Assembly: GCA_033675265.1 (NCBI GenBank)
Contig: JAUJYZ010000103.1
Location: 1 to 64,000 of the forward strand
DNA length: 64,000 nt
DNA from: Actinostola sp. cb2023
Taxonomy: Eukaryota > Cnidaria > Anthozoa > Actiniaria > Actinostolidae
Reading direction: 5' to 3'
Shown: positions 31,498-42,600 of the stretch, piece after piece
How positions within the stretch are numbered: position 1 is the stretch's first letter
How the letters are laid out: every line of letters begins with the position of its first letter
Translations under genes and position numbers: made by a program
The notes under the pieces: generated by a model
Seen by the model: the letters and a program-made list of their open reading frames with translations, nothing else
What the model was told of the DNA's origin: nothing
Database searches by the model: none

Positions 31498-31934
31498 TAG
31501 GCTTAGCCACAAATATCACGTAAAATCGTCTAAATATCTTTCCGGAAATTCTCAAAAAATCTTCTAAATATCACATATTTTTTTCTAAATATCTCGAAAA
31601 AAATTCTAAATATCTCCATAACATGCCAATTGGTTCCTAGGTAGTTATTGTATACACTTATACAACCTAATACAGCCATATTGTATTATTATTATTATTT
31701 ATTATTATTTATTTTTATTATTCAGAAGGGAAACCGCTGGACTAAAATGTTGTGGGCATTAATTATTAAGAAAAACAGCCTCAGAAAATGTTAAAATCTA
31801 TATGAAAGTCAAAATGAAATCCTAAATTTCTCAAAAAATACATTTTTTTCTAAATATCTCGAATGTTTCTAAATAAATATCCCGGAAGCTTCCAAATATC
31901 TAAAAAAAATATCGGGATATTTGTGGCTAAGCCT
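31498..31934. mobile_element. MITE with 9-bp target duplication
   Basis: Ends AGGCTTAGCCACAAATATC and its inverse, with AGATGATAA at 31489-31497 and 31935-31943. A 9-bp duplication suggests the Mutator superfamily. The body consists of repeated ctaaatatct phrases. It splits the transposase pseudogene. Confidence 0.8.
31683..31722. repeat. (ATT)n tract
   Basis: About 40 bp of imperfect ATT inside the 9-bp-TSD MITE. Confidence 0.8.
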
Positions 31935-33443
31935 AGATGATAACAACTGTCGGAAATTATATATCGAACAATTTGTCAAAGAAAGCAAGTATTTCTCAAT
32001 TTTGGCGGACGAAGCAGCTGATATATGAAATAAATAAAATCTCTCTGTGGTCATTAGATTTGTGAATTCGTACAAAAATATCCGAGAAGAGTTTGTTGGC
32101 TTTGACCTCTGCTAGGAAGGGACATCTGGGCAAGCTATCAAGCAGTTCATTATTGGCACTGTAGCAGAATTGGGATTATCAATGGAATATTGCCATGGAC
32201 AATGTTATGACGGTGCAGGAAATATGTATGGACGGTTGAATGGAGCTTCATCACTTATCAGAGGAGAACATGAGAAAGCTATTTATGTACACTGCATGAG
32301 TCATCGCCTTAATCTGTGTGTTGCTGACACTTGTTCATTACAACTTGTAAGAAATATGATGAAAGCTCTCAGAATTTTTCAGCAATTCACCCAAAAGACA
32401 ACAGTACTTTAAAGTGAAAACCTTACTGCCTCATAATAACCATAGTGTTCTAATTAATGTGTGCCGGACAAGATGGGTCTCCCATATGGACATAATTGTT
32501 GAACTGTTATGGCCAGTTCACTCTACACTGGAAGATATTTCTTTGAACAGAGGTGCAGATGGAAACTCGAATCACACAGTAGAAATGATGCACAGGCCTT
32601 GTTGAATGCAATCACTTTTCCCTTCATCATTACTCTTGTGGTTGTCAGGTATATCTTGGACTTAACCAGACCACTCACAGTAAAGCTACAAAGGAAGGAA
32701 ATGGATCTCCTGAAAGCAAAGGATGAAATTGCAAGTTTGAAGTCAGCCTTCTCATACTCATTAATTATTCATGAGGTAACCAGCCAACCAGGTGCCCTCA
32801 ATTTGGTCACATGATGGACCTGGATACCCCGGAAAGTACTGGCGAGAGGAACTGGAATTTTTTCCATTACTTATCATGAGGGACGATTAGAACTAATCGT
32901 CCCTCATGACTGTACATGAGTTCTTATCCCTCATATAGCAATCATCGAGATCTTGGACAGAGTAGAGGCAATACCACTCTGTCCGAATTCGCTTCAATCT
33001 GAAAGCAGGCTCTACTTCGCCTCGGACTGGAAACCCCATCTAGTCCTCATTCTCGGCTTTGAAACATTGCTTAACAGAATTGCAAACTAACATTGATGCC
33101 AGGAACCATGAACTCTATGATGAAGCTGTTAATCTAGTATAGAAGAGTTTCAGTTGAGCCATACATGCCCAGGATAACTCAAAGGCAAATGTATAGGGCC
33201 AATATTAATGCCTCAGCCCCATCCATAGAAGATTATTATAAGATCAACCTTACAATAGTTTTCCTTGACTACTCACTCCAACAACTGAACAGTAGATTCC
33301 AAAATGAAGTATATGTTTGCTATAAAGGACTTTCATTGATTCCATCTGTTTTAATAGAAAATGACTTGGTTTGGAAGCAGAACATTCTAGAATTTTGTGA
33401 CTATTACAGACCAGACATTGAAAGGAAAGTGAAAGGAGAATAA

Positions 33444-33949
33444 TGCTAGAGGAGAAGATATCCCTGACAGAGTATCAAACACCCTGGAGTTTGTGCTTAT
33501 GTGAATGTTTATTCTATTGAGACTATTCCCGGACTATACGAACGCCGGAGGCGTGAGTTTCTAGGGCGTTATGATGGCATGCCGCCCCGAAAAAGTTTGA
33601 CGTCTGGAGGCCGGAAACACCATTTCCAGGACTTTCAGGCATTCAAATATTTCTGTCCAAAAGGCTCAGTAAATTTAGGCTTATTTCCCATAAAAACGCA
33701 ATAAAATTATGAGAATTGTTTCAAGCAAAATCGGGATAATCCCGACGAAATCGGGATGGTTGGACACCAGATTCCAAGAGATATATGCTTTTCTTGTATT
33801 AAAGATATCACTACTTTATAATAATTTAACTGTTTCTGTGAAATATAGTCATTAACCTATTGTAAAATGTTTTCCATTCTCATTCTTCGTGGATGTAAAT
33901 TAGAGAATAAATCAAATGAATCACTTTATCCAGATCTAGGACCATGTCT
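33444..33949. other. Intergenic, nothing firm
   Basis: A short open stretch at 33501-33704 has no recognisable domain. Confidence 0.35.
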
Positions 33950-34102
33950 CTATGGGCATGCATCATGCAGTGCTAATCCATTCAGTCTGTCCTGGCCCAT
34001 TGTATTTCTCAAATAGTTATTCACGTTCCTAAGGGCTGATATGGATCTCTCACAAGATGAAGAGGTGATAGATGCAAGGACTCGTAGAATAGTTGGAAAC
34101 TA
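33950..34102 (-). pseudogene. hAT C-terminal dimerisation-domain fragment, opposite strand
   Basis: Fifty codons on the minus strand end at a TAG (33950-33952) and contain TSSSCERSISALRNV and NTMGQDRLNGLAL. This is the hallmark of the hAT dimerisation domain (Dimer_Tnp_hAT). It is oriented against the transposase pseudogene upstream, so it comes from another copy or from an inverted piece of the same one. Confidence 0.7.
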
Positions 34103-34368
34103 ATCAACCAATGCAAAATGCTAGATCCACCCCTGGACTAGGCTCAGTATCCAGCAGCTGGGGTTTCGTGCGCCCGCGATACTCTCCCCCTCAAGGCTGA
34201 GCGCACGAGCTTGTCCTTTGTTTTTGTCAACCAATCAGAAATCTGCCCCCCAGTTTTTAGGGGGCATAAATTAATAATGACGCATAAGATTAAAAATGGC
34301 GTGATGGCGTGCACAAAATCGTATTAAACCCTCTCCAAACCCAACTGCGTTTTTTGGGGGTATGTGTC

Positions 34369-34405
34369 GGGGGGGGGGGGGGGGGGGGGCGTGTGTGTGT
34401 GTGTG
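34369..34405. repeat. Poly-G run and (GT)n
   Basis: 21 consecutive G, one C, then about seven GT. It is prone to quadruplex formation and to assembly error. Confidence 0.9.
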
Positions 34406-36190
34406 ATAGGAAAGCACGTAGCGAAAATTGATAATTTCAAAAAATTCTGACTTGTTCTGAGAATTTGTAGGATTTTTCTGAAAAGCACTACGATAGTTCT
34501 GTTAAGTCATGAAAAATGTTTTACTGGATCTCTAAGACTGGAGAAGTTATGGCCGTCTCGATTACTGCTAATTTGCATAAATTCGCTCGTTAAGAGACAA
34601 AATGCCTTTTGAGATACAAACATTAGCTTAGTGGAAGTCGCTTGCAAATTATATTCTACAAGATAATTCTAATAAAGCGTTTGCCTAAACATACATTTTC
34701 GATTAAAGATAAACATATAAAAGTGAAATTAGACCAGTTGGATTCAAAACAGTAATTTCTCAAATTTGTTCATTTTCGCCATTTATTCAAACTTCACCGA
34801 TTTTCGCCTGATAAATCTATATGCAAGTAATCTTACCTTATTACACCAATCATTACCTAAGACAATATATTAGATTTGTTAAAGGTTCTGTTAACAACAT
34901 CAAGTGGCAGATTTGTATAGTGTTTTGGAATGTAATGCCGCTGACCACAAGACAAGTAGTCTTTATGTTGCAGTCTTTGACTTTATCTCCGTTTATTTTT
35001 CATTATGCAGTCCTTACTGTTGTAATGTTACGAAACAAAATCAATGGCTAGTATAATACAATAGTGGACATCTTTACGAGTTCCTAGTTTCGTACCATCA
35101 TCGCGAGTCACGCAGATGGTAATACCAATATGTAAATATGTAAATTAATACTTTTTTTCGAAGCTACAATAATTAACCAATGAGTTTTCTTTTTATTATC
35201 AGCTGGCGTTCAGTTCATGTCGTCTTCAAACTAAGCTAAGCAAAACATTCAAGACTTTCCGACTATTGATTTATAATTTCAGTAACGACTTCAAAAGGAA
35301 CCGAAATGTCACGCTACTTACGATAACTAACCTAGCAAGGACATAAATCGTATTTTCGAAGTCTCGGGGAAATAAAATCTTTATATTGCGACAGAAAATA
35401 TTATATTTTTGATGAAAGTATGCTTCACAGTGCAAGGGGAGTTTGTTGTGTCACGCAATATATACTTCTCTCATATCTAGTACGGGTTTATAAACCTCTG
35501 TAACCACTAAATTGTTCTAGTAAATAAAAAAAATCCCAATGAAACAGTCATTTGTTGTAGTTTCAAGGGTGACTGACATATTTGAGTTGCAAAATATATT
35601 ATTTCTGGGGATAAGCAGTTGGTAGCGTGATACTGACGTTTTTGGTTAAAACGCTCAAATGACCATCTTCGACCGCTTGTTCGTTACCGAACGAGAGGGA
35701 TACCCATCGATTTTACGCCAGAATCTAACACCTGTAGATAAAACCCTTCCTGTGAATTGCATTTTAAATCAGATTTACATTCTACTTTTGAGAATTTTAA
35801 TGTTAAATTAGGTCACATTTTCACGTCGCCACGACGAGGGCAAAGTGGGGTTACTTTGAATTCGGCTAGTGTACTTATAATTTTTCAAAAATCAATGACA
35901 TTTAACCTTTACTCTCACGAAATATAGTTTAGATCTTGGAGCACAGATTCACACCGTTATTTCTGGAAATGGCGCAGGTGCAAAAACCTGTCATTTCGGT
36001 CCTGTCAAAGTGGCCATAATTGGTCCAGACCGGCAAACTCGAGTTTTAGACGGTACCAAAGCAAATAAAAGGTTTTTACAAAAAAGAAGTCGCTTTTCAA
36101 AACATGGGTACCAAACCCTTTTCACCCGCAAAGAATAAAGGAAATCTATTTTTTAACACCAATTTGGTCGGACCGTTCTTAGGGGGACTG
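34406..36190. other. Intergenic, nothing recognised
   Basis: About 1.8 kb of AT-rich sequence with no gene or array that I can support. It ends where homology with the second transporter copy begins. Confidence 0.4.
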
Positions 36191-36640
36191 CCATTTAATT
36201 TGGCTTCGGCGACGTGAAAATAAATCTGTGAAAATAAATCTATGAAAAAATCTGCGGTAAAGTGTCGGAAAGAGGCTGAACGCAGAGCTCGGGCTGCTTA
36301 TAAACCTTGCAGGTGATCCCATGGGATTCAAGCATGCGCATTCCGCGTGCTGTGCCATTCAACGACAATTAATTTGGCCGAGAAGGCGGCCATATTCGTG
36401 GTTATTTTCATAATGAGAATACTATATAGTTTTCGCGGATGATTCAACTTATGGGTGGAAAATGATCATTATATATGTATCTTTATTTCCCACCTTCTGA
36501 ATCACTGACTTCCTATATATTGTAATAATAAGAAAATACAAATGTTGTGATTTCTATAGTAAAATGACTAAAAATATCCCTTATTTTGTCATGGAAAAGA
36601 TACTATAAAGTTTTAACTTTGGTCATTTATATCGATGTCA

Positions 36641-36752
36641 GTGCAAACATGAAACATTGCTAACTTTAATTAGCACTAAATAGTGCAATGTCTTTTGTTT
36701 TCTATTAGTACTAATTAGTTAGTACTGTTTCATGGCTTTAGTGTTTGCACTC
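36641..36752. mobile_element. MITE E, copy in transporter A (left end trimmed)
   Basis: A hairpin element whose right end is GTTTGCACTC followed by TA. The left end lacks five bases present in its duplicate at 56191-56304. Internal tagtactaattagttagt words link it to MITE D. Confidence 0.75.
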
Positions 36753-37199
36753 TAGTTAGTTTATTATCTTAACTTTCAATTCCACTTTCTGGAAATGTTG
36801 AAGGAATACGCAAATCAAGATAAAGACTAGTTTTGAGTACCCACATAAGGCCATTTTAGCTCAATTCATTTGTAATTCGAGTCACACTCAAATGACCATC
36901 ATTTCAATCTCGCGCCAAATAATAGGAAAAGTCCTGTATGTGTCCCTTGATTCTGTGCGATGAAAAGTCTGCGTGTATACGTAGTATTTAGATACCCAGA
37001 TTTAGTAACTATTTGCTTAGAACCTTGTGTGGTACGTACTGATTGATGTGAAAGTTGGCTGTCATACTAAATATTTAATTCTACCAATTTTGCTGGCGTC
37101 AACCCGCGTTTAAGGGTAATTTTCGATTAGTTAATTACCCATAATGCACCCGATATATTGATATTTCGTAGCGGACAGAATGTTATATAATACAACTGA

Positions 37200-37262
37200 A
37201 TTATTATTATTATTATTATTATTATTATTGTTATTATTATTATTATTTTTATTATTATTATT
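37200..37262. repeat. (ATT)n microsatellite
   Basis: About 60 bp with two interruptions. The duplicate gene carries a shorter array at 57108-57147. Confidence 0.9.
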
Positions 37263-37419
37263 TAGCCTTGCTGGATGCGATACTAATTTCTGACAAGTCC
37301 CTAATGTGGAGTATTTTAACTTTGCATTTAAATATGAGTGTTGTGAATAGTGCAAAATGTTGCCCAGAATTAGTATTTGCCCTTGTTTTCAAAATCATTT
37401 ATTCTTTTAATTCTTTCAG

Positions 37420-37962
37420 ATCGCTTACATTGCGATGGCAAAATCGAGCTTTCTTGAACCGTTGTTTCAAAACCCAAAAGAAGAACCAGGATTCTTCTCT
37501 CTCTTGTCCATGTCATGGATGAACAGGCTTCTGAAGACTGGTTATCAGCGTCCATTAAACGACGATGATTTGTACGATCTGTCGAGCGACAATAAAGCAG
37601 AACACATTGCAGATCAGACGAACGATGCCTGGGAAGAAGAAGTCATAGCAGCAAAGAAGCAGAAACGAAGACCTCGACTTTGGAAAGCTTTGTTAAACGT
37701 TTTTCCTTGTCAACACTATGTTTTCATTCTTTTACTGAAAATTTCAGCAGAATCGCTGACTATTTTCAAGGCAGTTTTACTCTGGCTCTACCTGAAGATG
37801 CTTGGTGAAGGCTTCCACCAAACTTACTACACAATATTAGTTGTGACAAGTTTTTCAGTGGTACTTTTATTGTCTCTTTTATCATCAAACCACCATAAAT
37901 ATCAGTCACTCGTAGTTGGGATGCGTTTGAAGGTCGCGCTGATTGGATACATTCATCAAAAG
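37420..37962 (+). CDS. Gene A exon 1
   Basis: Acceptor ctttcag ends at 37419, so a 5' non-coding exon lies upstream. The ATG is at 37435. It encodes 176 residues: a cytosolic N-terminus (FLEPLFQNPKEEPGFFSLLS), an acidic linker, then two membrane helices. Donor AAG|GTAAGT, phase 0. Confidence 0.85.
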
Positions 37963-39641
37963 GTAAGTGTAGAAGAATATTAAACAATTATTGAGTTTTG
38001 ATGATATTTAGTAAATAAACCCCTTCTGGCGACTGGTATATCGGATGATAATGTCCTGCGGCTGAGAGATAGTCCGAAAAATGAACAGTTGGCCGAGAAG
38101 CGAAGCTTCGAGGGCAACTGTGATATTTTGAGGACCATCTCTAAGCCAAGGACATTATCAGCCGATATACCTGTAAGCCAGAAAGGGGTTTATTTATTTT
38201 ATAAACCTTCGAAAAATTTTCAACGTCGACTTCTAAAAACTTCTAAAAACGTATTCGAAAGTAAAAGATTGATAGTTTTTGAAGATTTTTGAGTGGTTTT
38301 CTTGATATTTTGGGTTTTATTTGAGTGACTTTTTGGGCGCCGATTTTGACGTGTGTTCGTAGTTTAGGGATCGAAAAATTATAAAATACTTCAAATACCT
38401 GTCGTATCGACGTTAAAATCCCCAAAAAGGAAAAAAGTACACCACATGTATGTTGTACAAACTAATTTACCTACTAAAAATACATTACAGTCTTAAAAAA
38501 GTTCAGATAATTTCATTTTTCTCCAAAGTGGGGCATATCATCTCAAAACTGGGGGATATTACCTGACACGTCCAGCGAAATTGTACCACGTGACCCGTTT
38601 TAACCAATGGGCGCGCGCGAAAATTTATCGATGGGTTATAACCACAATTATCAATGTAGGGGTAACATTTGCCGAGACATTGATAATTCCGGATATCATC
38701 AAAACCGAATTCAATAATTGTTTTATTATACATTGTCTATGTGGATTGACTCATAATACAAAGATATGAGCTATCCAACAACAACAACAAATGAATGGAA
38801 ATGACAGCTCTGTAGTAACCTACAGATAACAACCAATCCGCTGAAGTAAGCAGGCTCGATTAAATTGCAGATAAATGCCTACAGATAACCACCAGACCGC
38901 TGAAATATCGCTGGCGCGCACTGATAGTTAGAATTATCTGTTGGCTCTCGACCAATGAGAATACAGATACTAAGTACAATGTATAATAAATATATCTCAT
39001 TAGACAGTTTGATGTGTAGTATGGCTGGATATTTTACGAGTTCACTTGTATTTTGACTCGCCGTACATCAAACTGTCTAATAAGAGATTTATTATCCAAC
39101 TGGCAAAATGAGGCTCATTTACGACCGAAAAATTATCGTAAAATCTGTTATTATCAGAAGAATGCGTGACCATTGTCGTGACATGGGCGTGTGACGTCAA
39201 TTCTGCGGCTGTTGATTGGTTTGTGTCAAAATCAAGTCAAACTGGTTTTATGTGGCTTCGAGCGAAGTATTTTGAAAAACAACGAATTAATACAAGGCTT
39301 AAACTTGCTCAAATATTGTATGTTTTCGTCTAACAAAGTTCATCAAAAGTACAATGTTAACGAAAGAAAGTCTAATCTATCAAGCTGTGGACAATACAAG
39401 TGACAAGTGTCTCTCAACACCGAGAATTTTCGTCATGGCCGGACGAGTTCGTGTCAACACAACTAGTTTTCAAAACTATTTTTTTACTGTACAAAAATAA
39501 CTAGAGTACAATTATTAAGCAATTATTGGACGAGGTTGAGCAACATATCGTGATTTGTCAGTGGCGAGCAGAATAATTATAATTTGCCGATGCCGAAGGC
39601 AGAGGCAAATAATTAATCTGCGAGACACTGACAAAATCACT

Positions 39642-39675
<34 letters not shown>

Positions 39676-42600
39676 ATCATTCGACTCATTTCTATCAATA
39701 AGGAATTTATTGAATATAAACATCAAGAAAACATATTGTAAAGCGAGCTGCCATGTTTACACTGTGAATGATCAATTAAGTGCGCATGCTCAGACCGTTA
39801 TTTGCAGAGAACATTGCTTAATCCTCACTGCGCATGCTCAGACCGTTATTTGTACGCAGTTATTTGCAGGTCTTTCAGCCAATCAGAACTGCGGATAGAA
39901 ATGAGTCGAATGATAAAGGCAAATATTGTACTCATATTTGTACTCTACTGAGTACAGTTTGTGTATATTTGGATAATGACACTTGATATTTGCGAGTGAA
40001 AAAAATAAAAGTTGTCGATCTCGTAAAGAGGGTTGGCTCTGGCATGGAAAGTCATAAATTCTAGTCTAGTCGGTAACTCGTTATATTATACGGTGACCGA
40101 ATATGGACCGCGACCTCGAGCATTAAGTTATTATTTTTAAGGAGTGTACGATCTGCCAGGAAACAGTCAAGACACCACCAAATACGCGTCAAACATCTTG
40201 GTCGTGGCCAACAGATCCATGGAAACGTTTACACCTCCATTTTGCTGGACCCGAGTTTGATTTGAATGAAGGAGCCATAATCTGAAGCAACAAGTCAAGA
40301 TACTTCAAGATCATTCAGATTTTCCCAACAAGTTCAAGCAAGATAAATCCGTTTTTGCTTTGTATTTTGGAAAAAGGGCCTAAATGGTTAGCCGGCATCG
40401 TATTGAAAGCGCTACTAAGAAATTACGAAATACAGGTATATAACGCTGCGTGTTTGGAAAAGACCTGCCACTCAACTACAGAATCGTTTCATTCCACAAC
40501 CATTATTAGCGAAGAAAGAATAAGAAAGTTTCTTAATTCCAGAAGTTCCGACGTAGATTCAATAACCAGTGTATGTACCACTTCCAGTAACAACGCCAGA
40601 TCCACAATCAGTTACATGATCTAGCAGCTGCTCTAATGATGTAGCAAGATGTAGCATGGTATAAGAAGTTTAAATTCTAATCAGCATTTGATATCAGTGG
40701 TTTAAATATTAGTTTAAACAACATGCATTTAATCGGACTTCTATTCAACCTTTATCTGTTTCAATAGGTATTTAAAAATACGTGGTCTAATCTAAAAAAC
40801 ACCCATTTTTCTACCTTCATTCGATCTCTCTTATCTGAAATAACGCTTACAGAGCATTTTGTTCCTTATAGATTCTGAGAACAAGGCGCTACATTCTCTC
40901 GCAAGTAAAACTTGGCCACATTCAAAATCTAGTGTCTAATGATGTAGACAAAATAGAACGGTTGGTTAAGGTGTCTACATGCCTAATAGCAGCACCATTC
41001 GTCATTGTGGCTTCAATTATTTCTTTGTGGATGTTAGTTGGATGGCAGTCACTTTCTGGCACTTTCTTCATGTTAGTTCCGTTGGCATTTACAGCGGTTA
41101 TGGCCAAACAATTCACCAAATTACGAAGAGCACAAGCACTGTTAACAGACAAGCGTCTCAATATTGTACACGAGATTATCTCTGGTATACGGGCTGTGAA
41201 GGCTTTTGCTTGGGAGGAGAATTACACGAACATGGTGAAGACTGTTAGAAGGTAGGGGCACTGATAGCGTATACTGGATATTATGGGAGGAGAATTACAC
41301 GAACATGGTGAAGACTGTTAGAAGGTAGGGGCACTGATAACGTATACTGGATATTATGGGAGGAGAATTACAATAACATGGTGAAGACTGTTAGAAGGTA
41401 GGCACACTGATAACGTATGCTGGATATTATGGGAGGAGAATTACAAGAACATGGAGAAGACAGTTAGAAGGAAGGGCCACTGATAACGTATACTGGATAT
41501 TATGGGAGGAGAATTACACGAACATGGTGAAGACTGTTAGAAGGTATGGGCACTGATAACGTATACTGGATATTATGGGAGGAGAATTACACGAACATGG
41601 TAAAGACTGTTAGAAGGTAGTGGCACTGATAACGTATATTGGACATTATGGGAGGAGAATTACAAGAACATTGTGAAGACTGTTAGAAGATAGGAGCACT
41701 GATAACGTATCCTGGATATTATGGGAGGAGAATTACACGATGAGAACATGGTGAAGACTGTTAGAAGGTAGGGGCACTGATAACGTATACTGGATATTAT
41801 GGGAGGAGAATTACAAGAACATGGTGAAGACTGTTAGAAGGTAGTGGCACTGATAACGTATAATAAGCAATTATTGGATGAGGTTGAGCATCGGCAGATA
41901 ACACAGACCTCGGTCTTGATAATTTACGATATCATGCGAAAAACCGAATTCAATAATTGTTTTATTAAACATTTTGTATAAGTGAGAACACAATTATAAT
42001 CAGGTCAATAAATGCTGCCATGGCCTGCATTGACACTGCAAACCTACCGCTCTTTATACCATTGAATCCCGCCTTGAATGAACTTGACAGGATAAATCTA
42101 TTATCTGTAGCAGATAATAGATTTATCCTGTCAAGTTCACATGCTATCGAGAATTAACTGCATGCTCTCAGCCAATCAGATGCGAGATTGTGAGTAAAAT
42201 GTTTAATAATGGGTATTATGGGAGGAGAATTACAAGAACATGGTGAAGACTGTTAGAAGGTAGGGGCACTGTTAACGTATGCTGGATATTATGGGAGGAG
42301 AATCATAAGAACATGGTGAAGACCGTTAGAAGGTAGGGGCACTGATAAGGTATTATACTTCGTGTTCGTCCACCATCGATCCCACACGCAGTTAAATCAT
42401 GTTAATGTCTTAAATAATATTTCTTTTTTCAGAGAAGAGGCAAGATTTGTATTTCTCAAAAGCATATTTTACTCCATCAATACCACGCTCTTTATGTCTG
42501 CAGATGCCATAACTACGTTAGCAGCAATTACGACCATGATTTATTCTGGCGTCCAATTGTTTTCGAGCCAAATTTTCACACTCACTACAATATTTGCAGC

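Larger units (their letters stand above)
30741..33443 (+). pseudogene. Decayed hAT-type (DUF4371/ZMYM-like) transposase gene
   Basis: Separate frames keep the family's order. A TTF-type zinc-finger region (RTFRPEWKQQFPWLVYSKYL, then FCLPCVLFG; 30882-31244) is followed by ILADEAAD at about 32000-32025. Next come QCYDGAGNMYGRLNGASSLI with VHCMSHRLNLCVADTC (32170-32412), CRTRWVSHMDIIVELL (about 32455-32510) and a helical C-terminal part to 33443. An acceptor-like cttttcag precedes the first block at 30853, suggesting an exon. Stops, frameshifts, a 437-bp MITE (31498-31934) and an insertion near 32821-33060 rule out function. Confidence 0.75.
36191..37419 (+). repeat. Duplicated 5' region of the transporter gene, copy A
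   Basis: Closely matches 55750-57309. It should hold the promoter and 5' leader of the transporter, but no TATA box or start site could be assigned. It contains a MITE, an ATT tract and the phrase ccttgctggatgcgatacta, which also occurs in both 1.2-kb repeats. Confidence 0.8.
37963..40871 (+). other. Gene A intron 1
   Basis: 2.9 kb. Compared with the duplicate gene it carries extra material at about 38102-39138 and 39510-39695 and a retroelement scrap near 40003-40278, and lacks the MITE found there at 57929-58230. It includes a hairpin element (38998-39083, acagtttgatgt ends). The 90-codon open stretch at 40355-40624 is shared by both copies but is not needed as an exon, because exons 1 and 2 join in phase. 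Confidence 0.6.

Noticed and set aside
40355..40624. 90-codon frame shared by both transporter copies as an extra exon
   Set aside because: Exons 1 and 2 join in phase and encode contiguous MRP sequence without it; sharing follows from the duplication.
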